Shown piece by piece: positions 13,356-17,802 of a stretch of 17,802 bases of DNA. A program made the position numbers and the translations under genes. The stretch comes from Draconibacterium orientale (lineage in GTDB: Bacteria; Bacteroidota; Bacteroidia; Bacteroidales; UBA12170), in the NCBI GenBank assembly GCA_020718315.1, contig DYSK01000009.1, positions 9,370-27,171 on the forward strand. Reading direction: 5' to 3'. Each line of letters begins with the position of its first letter. The stretch's first letter is position 1. The notes below the pieces were generated by a model, which had not been told where the DNA came from, did no database searches, and worked only from the letters and a program-made list of their open reading frames with translations.

Positions 13356-13964
13356 TTATTTCCCTTCTTCAATCAGTTTATCCAATAATTCCCGAACACG
13401 ATCGCTGTTCCAATTGCTTGTTCCTTTTTCGCTGACCACAATTTCGCCTTTTGTGTTCAAAATAAAAGTGGCAGGAATCGTGCTCGATTGGATTGGTTTG
13501 GGCTCTTGCGTTTGATACCGATAGATGGGTAGATTTAGATTTTGTTTTTCTAAAAAAGCATCGGTTAAGGTTTTGTCTTCGTAGGTAGCAATCACAAAAT
13601 TTACCTTGTCTTTGTAATCCACATAGAGTTTTTCGATCGAAGGCATTTCGGCAATGCAGGGCGCACACCAAGTGGCCCAAATATTTAGAAAGATTGGTTT
13701 GTCGGAGAGTTTGGAAAGAGTAACAATTTGATTGTTTCTATCCATCAACGGCCATTGCAAGTCGCTCTGACTCAATTTCCCATAATTATCTTTTTCTGAA
13801 ACCGAAGGTCCGAAAAGAGTCAATCGTTTCACGAAAACAACGAGTGGAGTTCGTGTTGCAGGGAAAATTAAAGCCAGAATCAGTAAAACAAAAACGATGT
13901 CGCTTGCCCAGCTCCATTTGGTTTTCTTTTTTAGGTTGGCTTTGTATTTTTCGAAAAATTTCAT
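13356..13964 (-). CDS. Membrane-anchored TlpA/ResA-like thioredoxin
   Basis: 202 aa. The N-terminus is basic (KYKANLKKKTKW), then one hydrophobic helix at about 21-36 that has no cleavable signal site, giving a membrane-anchored, periplasm-facing protein. The thioredoxin-like domain follows from about 70, with active site WATWCAPC (Cys100, Cys103) and the conserved cis-Pro in STIPATFIL. This is the layout of TlpA/ResA-type thiol-disulfide reductases used in cytochrome c maturation or extracytoplasmic disulfide reduction. No cytochrome genes adjoin it, so the partner is unknown. I chose the ATG at 13964 (MKFFEKY). The frame runs back to 14042, but that extra stretch is encoded by the neighbouring operon's terminator hairpin and is unlike a protein. 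It appears monocistronic. Confidence 0.9.
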   Translation of the reverse strand: MKFFEKYKANLKKKTKWSWASDIVFVLLILALIFPATRTPLVVFVKRLTLFGPSVSEKDNYGKLSQSDLQWPLMDRNNQIVTLSKLSDKPIFLNIWATWCAPCIAEMPSIEKLYVDYKDKVNFVIATYEDKTLTDAFLEKQNLNLPIYRYQTQEPKPIQSSTIPATFILNTKGEIVVSEKGTSNWNSDRVRELLDKLIEEGK

Positions 13965-14024
13965 TTCAGTATTTTTGGCTAAATTACAAAAATGATATGA
14001 TAAGCTCATTTGGAAATTGAATAG

Positions 14025-14054
14025 AAAAAAAGGCGATCTCAATAGGTCGCCTTT
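14025..14054 (-). terminator. Intrinsic terminator of the oxidoreductase operon
   Basis: Read on the minus strand, a 10-bp stem (14054-14045 with 14038-14029, AAAGGCGACC/GATCGCCTTT, one G-U) with a 6-nt loop runs into seven T (14031-14025). It lies 25 nt past the gamma-subunit stop at 14079 and upstream of the TlpA-like gene start, so it separates the two minus-strand units. Confidence 0.88.
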
Positions 14055-14078
14055 AAGTTTGAATTTGGATAAGCAATC

Positions 14079-14621
14079 TTACTTCTCCACTACATTGTTC
14101 ATTCCCATTGAAATGGCATCTTCATTTAAAGGAATCAATTTATGATGACGTTCGGGAAGCGATTTCTTAAGTCCGCGAATTACATTCTCGAGCTTCACAA
14201 TTGGTTTTATTTTCAGAAATGCGCCAAACACAATCATATTGAAAATATTTGGATTACCCATTTGCGAAGCAAGTTTGGCTCCTTCGATGGTGTATATTTT
14301 AATATCTGTTCGGGTTGGATGATGCAAAATGCCATTTGGATCGTAGAGTAAAACACCCCCAGGTTTTACCGATTTTTCAAACTTATCCATCGATTGTTGA
14401 TTGAGCAGAATAGCCGTATCGTAATGTGTAAGAATAGGAGAGCTGATTCTTTCGTCGCTCACAATTACCGTTACATTGGCTGTTCCGCCGCGCATCTCCG
14501 GCCCGTACGAAGGCATCCAGCTTACTTCTTGGTCTTGCATAATTCCGGAATAGGCGAGGATTTTTCCCATCGATAAAACGCCCTGACCACCAAAACCTGC
14601 AATAATCATTTCTTCTGTCAT
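14079..14621 (-). CDS. 2-oxoacid:ferredoxin oxidoreductase, gamma subunit
   Basis: 180 aa, matching the stand-alone gamma subunit of Por/Kor/Vor enzymes. It begins MTEEMIIAGFGGQGVLSMGKILA, the family's conserved GFGGQG loop that contacts the active site, then SWMPSYGPEMRGGTANVTVIVSDERISSP, a typical gamma signature. The tail (ERHHKLIPLNEDAISMG) is also characteristic. The subunit supports the CoA-dependent oxidative decarboxylation catalysed by the alpha and beta partners. It starts 20 nt after the beta stop and is the last gene of the operon, followed by a clear terminator at 14025-14054. Confidence 0.93.
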   Translation of the reverse strand: MTEEMIIAGFGGQGVLSMGKILAYSGIMQDQEVSWMPSYGPEMRGGTANVTVIVSDERISSPILTHYDTAILLNQQSMDKFEKSVKPGGVLLYDPNGILHHPTRTDIKIYTIEGAKLASQMGNPNIFNMIVFGAFLKIKPIVKLENVIRGLKKSLPERHHKLIPLNEDAISMGMNNVVEK

Positions 14622-14641
14622 AATTCTAAGTTTTTGAAAGA

Positions 14642-15418
14642 TTATTTAATGAGTTCGCCATTTACTTTTATGTCGCCCAATGGAAAATAAGGAAACATAT
14701 TGTCAACCATCCAATTGTTGGCATCTACCGGATTCATTTTCCAGCCGGAGTTGCAGTTTGAAACAATCTCTACAAATGCCAATCCTTTTTTCTCTCTTTG
14801 CGTTTCGAAAGCAATTCGGATCGCTTTTTTCGCTTTGCGAACAGCAGCCGGTGTGTGCACTGCTTGGCGAGTAACAAAATAAGTGCCGGGCAATTGAGCG
14901 ATTAGCTCAGTCATTTTGAGCGGATGTCCCATTGTAGCAATATCACGACCATAAGGCGATGTGGAAGATTTCATTCCCGGAAGCGTAGTTGGAGCCATTT
15001 GGCCGCCAGTCATTCCATAAATACCATTGTTTACAAAAATGATAACAATGTTTTCGCCGCGATTGCAGGCATGCAATGTTTCATTTCCACCAATGGCTGC
15101 TAAGTCGCCATCGCCTTGATAAGTAAAGACGAATTTTTCCGGCCACGTTCTTTTTATTCCTGTTGCAACAGCAGGTGCTCTTCCGTGAGCCGCTTGAGTC
15201 ATATCGATATTCATAAAATCATATGCCAAAACCGAGCAGCCAACCGGAGCTACACCAATTGTATCTTCCCAAATTCCCATTTCTTCCACCACTTCCATCG
15301 TAATACGGTGTGCTGTTCCATGACCGCATCCCGGGCAATAGCTTAAAGGAGCGTCGGTCATTAATTTAGTTTTTTGATATACTAGATTTTCAGGTTTTAT
15401 TATTTCTTTGATATCCAT
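14642..15418 (-). CDS. 2-oxoacid:ferredoxin oxidoreductase, beta subunit (TPP-binding)
   Basis: 258 aa. The thiamine-pyrophosphate/Mg2+ motif is complete: GDGD (102-105), then NN (130-131) after the usual interval, followed by GIYGMTGGQMAPTT, typical of Kor/Vor beta chains. YCPGCGHG (27-34) supplies Cys28 and Cys31, and Cys61 may complete the cluster ligation seen in this class. The subunit binds TPP and passes electrons toward the ferredoxin-like delta chain. The length matches four-subunit enzymes, in contrast to the two-subunit Kor (beta about 340 aa) of many Bacteroidota. It begins 5 nt after the alpha stop, consistent with translational coupling. Confidence 0.94.
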   Translation of the reverse strand: MDIKEIIKPENLVYQKTKLMTDAPLSYCPGCGHGTAHRITMEVVEEMGIWEDTIGVAPVGCSVLAYDFMNIDMTQAAHGRAPAVATGIKRTWPEKFVFTYQGDGDLAAIGGNETLHACNRGENIVIIFVNNGIYGMTGGQMAPTTLPGMKSSTSPYGRDIATMGHPLKMTELIAQLPGTYFVTRQAVHTPAAVRKAKKAIRIAFETQREKKGLAFVEIVSNCNSGWKMNPVDANNWMVDNMFPYFPLGDIKVNGELIK

Positions 15419-15423
15419 TTTTT

Positions 15424-16509
15424 CTATCCTCCAATAATTTTTTGCTCCAAAGCGATAAGTACTTCTTCCGGTGAGTGGACCACGCCACCAAAACGACCAT
15501 AATGTTCTGCTGGTTTTTTTCCATTCACTGCTAAGCGAACATCTTCAATCATTTGTCCTGCACTCATCTCAACCGCTAAGAAACCTTTTACGGTATCCGC
15601 CAATTTGTTGAGTTCGTTTTTAGGAAAAGGAAATAAAGAAATCAAGCGGAACAACCCAACTTTGTGTCCTTTGGCTCGGGCCAATTGCATCGTTTTCTGC
15701 GATATGCGTGCACTTGAACCGTAGGCAACAATTACATAATCGGCATCTTCGCAATTGATGGCTTCGAAGCGAACTTCGTTTTCTTCCATTTTTTTGTATT
15801 TTGCCTGAAGCTTATGATTGTGTGTTTCTTGCCGATATGGATCTAGTTCCAAGGAAGTGATGATGTTTCTTTCTCGTGTGCTTGGTTTTCCGGTGGTGGC
15901 CCAATCGCCATAACGTTCAATTATTTCTTCGTTGCTTAAGCGAGGTTTTTGTGCTGGAAGTGTAATCTTTTCCATCATCTGACCAATCACTCCATCCGAT
16001 AAAATCATTACCGGATTGCGGTATTTAAAAGCCAAATCGAAAGCTAAATCGACAAAATCTGCCATTTCTTGTACCGAAGCAGGAGCCAATACAAGCAAAC
16101 GGTAATCGCCATGTCCGCCTCCTTTGGTCGATTGAAAATAGTCCGCTTGCGAAGGTTGAATGGTTCCTAAACCGGGACCGCCACGCACTACATTTACAAT
16201 CACGCAGGGAAGTTCCGATCCGGCAATGTATGAAATTCCTTCTTGTTTTAAACTAACTCCAGGGCTGGAGGATGAGGTCATGACTCTTTTTCCGGTTCCG
16301 GCTGCACCATAAACCATATTGATGGCAGCAATTTCGCTTTCGGCTTGGAGTACCACCATTCCTGTTCTGTCTTCGGGCCGTTCCACCATCAAATATTCAA
16401 TAACTTCGGACTGAGGAGTGATTGGGTAGCCAAAATAAGCATCTACACCGGCAAGTATGGCTGCTTCTGCTACGGCCTCGTTTCCCTTCATCAATTTTAC
16501 TTCACTCAT
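15424..16509 (-). CDS. vorB: 2-oxoacid:ferredoxin oxidoreductase, alpha subunit (VorB-type)
   Basis: 361 aa. It contains the pyrimidine-binding half of the TPP site: MKGNEAVAEAAILAGVDAYFGYPITPQSEV (6-35), where GYPITPQSE is the family hallmark, then QAESEIAAINMVYGAAGTGKRVMTSSSSPGVSL. The C-terminal third (ADYVIVAYGSSARIS ... FLAVEMSAGQMIEDVRLAV) is the transketolase C-like domain. The closest remembered matches are proteins annotated as 3-methyl-2-oxobutanoate dehydrogenase subunit VorB, which oxidise branched-chain 2-oxoacids to acyl-CoA with ferredoxin. A 2-oxoglutarate role (KorA) cannot be excluded from sequence alone. The oxidoreductase works in the cytosol and is oxygen-sensitive. It starts 24 nt after the delta subunit stop. 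Confidence 0.92.
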   Translation of the reverse strand: MSEVKLMKGNEAVAEAAILAGVDAYFGYPITPQSEVIEYLMVERPEDRTGMVVLQAESEIAAINMVYGAAGTGKRVMTSSSSPGVSLKQEGISYIAGSELPCVIVNVVRGGPGLGTIQPSQADYFQSTKGGGHGDYRLLVLAPASVQEMADFVDLAFDLAFKYRNPVMILSDGVIGQMMEKITLPAQKPRLSNEEIIERYGDWATTGKPSTRERNIITSLELDPYRQETHNHKLQAKYKKMEENEVRFEAINCEDADYVIVAYGSSARISQKTMQLARAKGHKVGLFRLISLFPFPKNELNKLADTVKGFLAVEMSAGQMIEDVRLAVNGKKPAEHYGRFGGVVHSPEEVLIALEQKIIGG

Positions 16510-16533
16510 ATCAATATTTTTTAATTTTATATT

Positions 16534-16764
16534 TTAATTGGCCATTTTTACTTTATATACCGAAATAACTCCGTCGGGACAAACTACCGCACAGTTGGTA
16601 CAGCCAATGCACGCTTCCGGTTTTTCCATATACGCATAATGATACCCTTTGCCATTTACGTTTTTTGCTAGAAGAATAACATCCGTAGGACAAGCAGGAA
16701 TACAAACTCCGCATCCTTTGCATTTTTCCACATCTACTTCTATTGCACCTATTATTTTTGCCAT
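16534..16764 (-). CDS. 2-oxoacid:ferredoxin oxidoreductase, delta subunit (2x[4Fe-4S] ferredoxin)
   Basis: 76 aa, bacterial-type ferredoxin with two complete cluster motifs: Cys15, 18, 21, 25 (CKGCGVCIPACP) and Cys52, 55, 58, 62 (CIGCTNCAVVCP). It is the first gene of the delta-alpha-beta-gamma operon and carries electrons from the TPP site to external ferredoxin. The ATG at 16764 is preceded by AGGAG only 1 nt away (16770-16766), a Shine-Dalgarno-like string too close to the start to work in the usual way, so it may be fortuitous. The next gene downstream begins after 24 nt. No exact TAnnTTTG element is seen upstream. A 7-bp dyad (AATAAAG/CTTTATT, 16817-16837) is the only structured element in the 210 bp before the next terminator. 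Confidence 0.93.
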   Translation of the reverse strand: MAKIIGAIEVDVEKCKGCGVCIPACPTDVILLAKNVNGKGYHYAYMEKPEACIGCTNCAVVCPDGVISVYKVKMAN

Positions 16765-16973
16765 GCTCCTGTTTTTATAAATTTTGTGCGAAATTACTTA
16801 AAATATATTTGAGTTGAATAAAGCGGAATTCTTTATTTATCAAGCAATTGATTATTTAGAAGGAATTTAAATTGTTATGCATACATAGTTTAATTTGGTG
16901 CTTTTCTAACTCTTTGATTCTTTGGTGTTAATAGAATAACGAAGCCCTAAATTCGATAATCTCTCTCGCGAAT

Positions 16974-17003
16974 AAAAAAAACCTGAAGTTTTGCTTCAGG
17001 TTT
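16974..17003 (-). terminator. Intrinsic terminator after the small secreted-protein gene
   Basis: Perfect 10-bp arms, AAACCTGAAG (16979-16988) and CTTCAGGTTT (16994-17003), have a 5-nt loop and are followed on the minus strand by eight T (16981-16974). It lies 18 nt past the stop at 17022 and ends the minus-strand unit that begins beyond the right edge. Confidence 0.9.
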
Positions 17004-17021
17004 CTAAACCGCTTTGCTAAG

Positions 17022-17246
17022 CTATTGTTCCGCTTTGAGAAAATATATCTTTTTAGAGCCGTAAGCTACTCCGAGTCCAATCATCACAGCCAGTCCATTT
17101 CCAATTGGTGCACTTCCTCCAATAGGATCGTGACCACCTCCTGTTGGGTCACCTCCTGTATCTCCCGGATCGGTGAGTTGCGCAAATGAGACTGTGGAGG
17201 CAAAAACCAGTACGAATGCGATAAGGATTTTGTATAGTGATTTCAT
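17022..17246 (-). CDS. Small secreted Gly/Pro-rich protein with C-terminal hydrophobic-basic tail
   Basis: 74 aa, family not firmly recognised. A clear signal peptide runs from 1 to 22 (basic MKSLYK, hydrophobic 7-17, cleavage predicted after SFA at 22). The mature part opens with a low-complexity Gly/Pro/Asp stretch (24-48, PGDTGGDPTGGGHDPIGG), then APIGNG (46-51), a short hydrophobic run GLAVMIGLGVAYG (51-63) and a basic SKKIYF tail. The order motif, hydrophobic stretch, basic residues resembles the end of short Bacteroidota cell-envelope proteins I have seen next to T9SS cargo, and is reminiscent of membrane sorting tails; that is inference. It begins 4 nt after the upstream gene's stop, so it is co-transcribed with the T9SS-sorted protein, and it is the last gene before a strong terminator. 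Confidence 0.75.
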   Translation of the reverse strand: MKSLYKILIAFVLVFASTVSFAQLTDPGDTGGDPTGGGHDPIGGSAPIGNGLAVMIGLGVAYGSKKIYFLKAEQ

Positions 17247-17250
17247 ACGA

Positions 17251-17802
17251 TTATCTTAATTGAATTTTTTTAGAAACAATTTCTTTCTCAGTTTGTATGC
17301 TTACGATAATTATTTTTTGTTTCGTGGCGCTTAAGTCTAAGGAAAAATTTCCTTGTAAATTAGTTTTTTCAATCAGTTTTTGGCCTAGCATAGTGTAAAC
17401 CATTAACTTATAATTCAATTCTTCGGAAATTATACTCAATTGGTCGTTGCTGCCAAAAATTTGAAAAGGTGTTGCTGAACTTGGATTCTCAATGGAATTT
17501 GCAATGGGTGTTACGTAAATACGGAAACGATCTTCGTTATCAGTAGCCAAAGAAGCAAAAGTATATTCTAAAGTTGCATCCACATCCATGATTGTAGAGG
17601 TGAATAAATCTTCCAATATGACTTCTGTCGATGCATCAAAAGTAAATTCGCTTGAAGTAATTTTATATGTTGCATCTACATTTGGTCGGAGTTGAAGTTT
17701 AAGAATGGAGGGTTGTGTAGCATCGAGTCCTTTAATCGAAAGTTCGTGCTCATCAGCCGATAACAAAAAAAGTTGAGGACTTAAATCTGAACCAAACATT
17801 TT
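17251..17802 (-). CDS. T9SS type A sorting-domain protein, C-terminal part only
   Basis: The frame is open to the window edge, so only the last 183 residues are seen; the methionine near the edge is not a start. The visible part is beta-rich with repeated short strands (YKITSSEFTFDAS, LEYTFASLATDNEDRFRIYVTP). It finishes in a type IX secretion sorting domain: LNYKLMVYTMLGQKLIEKTNLQGNFSLDLSATK and the terminal IVSIQTEKEIVSKKIQLR, where YxMLGQK and the final KK-I-L-like strand are the usual marks. It is therefore exported across the outer membrane and attached to the surface or released. The function of the N-terminal part is not visible. It is followed after 4 nt by the small secreted-protein gene. 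Confidence 0.85.
   Translation of the reverse strand, partial: KMFGSDLSPQLFLLSADEHELSIKGLDATQPSILKLQLRPNVDATYKITSSEFTFDASTEVILEDLFTSTIMDVDATLEYTFASLATDNEDRFRIYVTPIANSIENPSSATPFQIFGSNDQLSIISEELNYKLMVYTMLGQKLIEKTNLQGNFSLDLSATKQKIIIVSIQTEKEIVSKKIQLR

Noticed and set aside
13312..13380. Hairpin GGGAAA/TTTCCC between rlmN and the TlpA-like gene as a terminator
   Set aside because: Short imperfect arms with a long loop and no T-run on either strand.
13965..14042. Longer start for the TlpA-like gene
   Set aside because: The extra 26 residues are translated from the neighbouring operon's terminator hairpin; the basic-then-hydrophobic anchor starting at 13964 is a natural N-terminus.
17251..17802. 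CRISPR, phage or transposon features in the low-complexity right end
   Set aside because: No direct repeats, integrase or transposase motifs; the repetitive look comes from beta-strand-rich coding sequence.

Overview
The window looks like a chromosomal segment of an anaerobic or facultative member of the Bacteroidota. Four things point there: low GC content; Bacteroidota-type promoters (TTTG, about 20 nt, TAnnTTTG) with few Shine-Dalgarno sites; a protein with a type IX secretion C-terminal sorting domain; and gene content typical of anaerobes (2-oxoacid:ferredoxin oxidoreductase, ferredoxin-fused MinD/Mrp ATPases, NifX-like proteins, YgeW carbamoyltransferase, methionine gamma-lyase-type enzyme, class III fructose bisphosphatase). 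No rRNA, tRNA, CRISPR array, insertion sequence or prophage is visible, and no gap between genes exceeds about 300 bp.

Layout. 1-1062 (+) is the 3' part of ygeW. A perfect 29-bp palindrome separates it from the convergent lysC-lysA operon (3596-1133, -). Upstream of lysC is what looks like a full transcription attenuator: a lysine-rich 22-codon leader ORF, an antiterminator arm inside it, and an intrinsic terminator just before lysC. Divergent from it is ppnP (3824-4105, +), then a terminator and an unrecognised gene (4307-5002, -). Divergent from that is the class III fbp (5116-7107, +).

7217-10248 (+) is a tight five-gene operon: a DUF134 DNA-binding protein with a long cysteine-rich tail, two small NifX/NifB-fold proteins and two tandem MinD-like ATPases with inserted 2x[4Fe-4S] domains. 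It is driven by a textbook promoter whose -33/-7 spacer is filled by a 20-bp near-perfect palindrome. The parts resemble the orange-protein (ORP) complex of Desulfovibrio, but a DUF134 regulator takes the place of a sigma-54 regulator. This is the most interesting system in the window.

10320-11501 (+) is a trans-sulfuration-family PLP lyase, followed by a terminator. Then comes an FNR-like flavoprotein reductase abutting rlmN (11605-13311, +). On the minus strand are a membrane-anchored TlpA/ResA-like thioredoxin (13964-13356) and a four-subunit 2-oxoacid:ferredoxin oxidoreductase operon (16764-14079, order delta-alpha-beta-gamma) ending in a clear terminator. At the right edge, also on the minus strand, the C-terminal part of a T9SS-sorted protein is followed after 4 nt by a 74-aa secreted Gly/Pro-rich protein with a C-terminal hydrophobic/basic tail, and then a terminator.

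Functionally the window mixes amino-acid metabolism (lysine/DAP synthesis, sulfur amino-acid cleavage, 2-oxoacid oxidation), nucleoside/purine salvage or breakdown (ppnP, ygeW), gluconeogenesis (fbp) and low-potential iron-sulfur chemistry (the oxidoreductase, the ATPase operon and the reductase). Assignments rest on motifs and family memory only; no database search was run.
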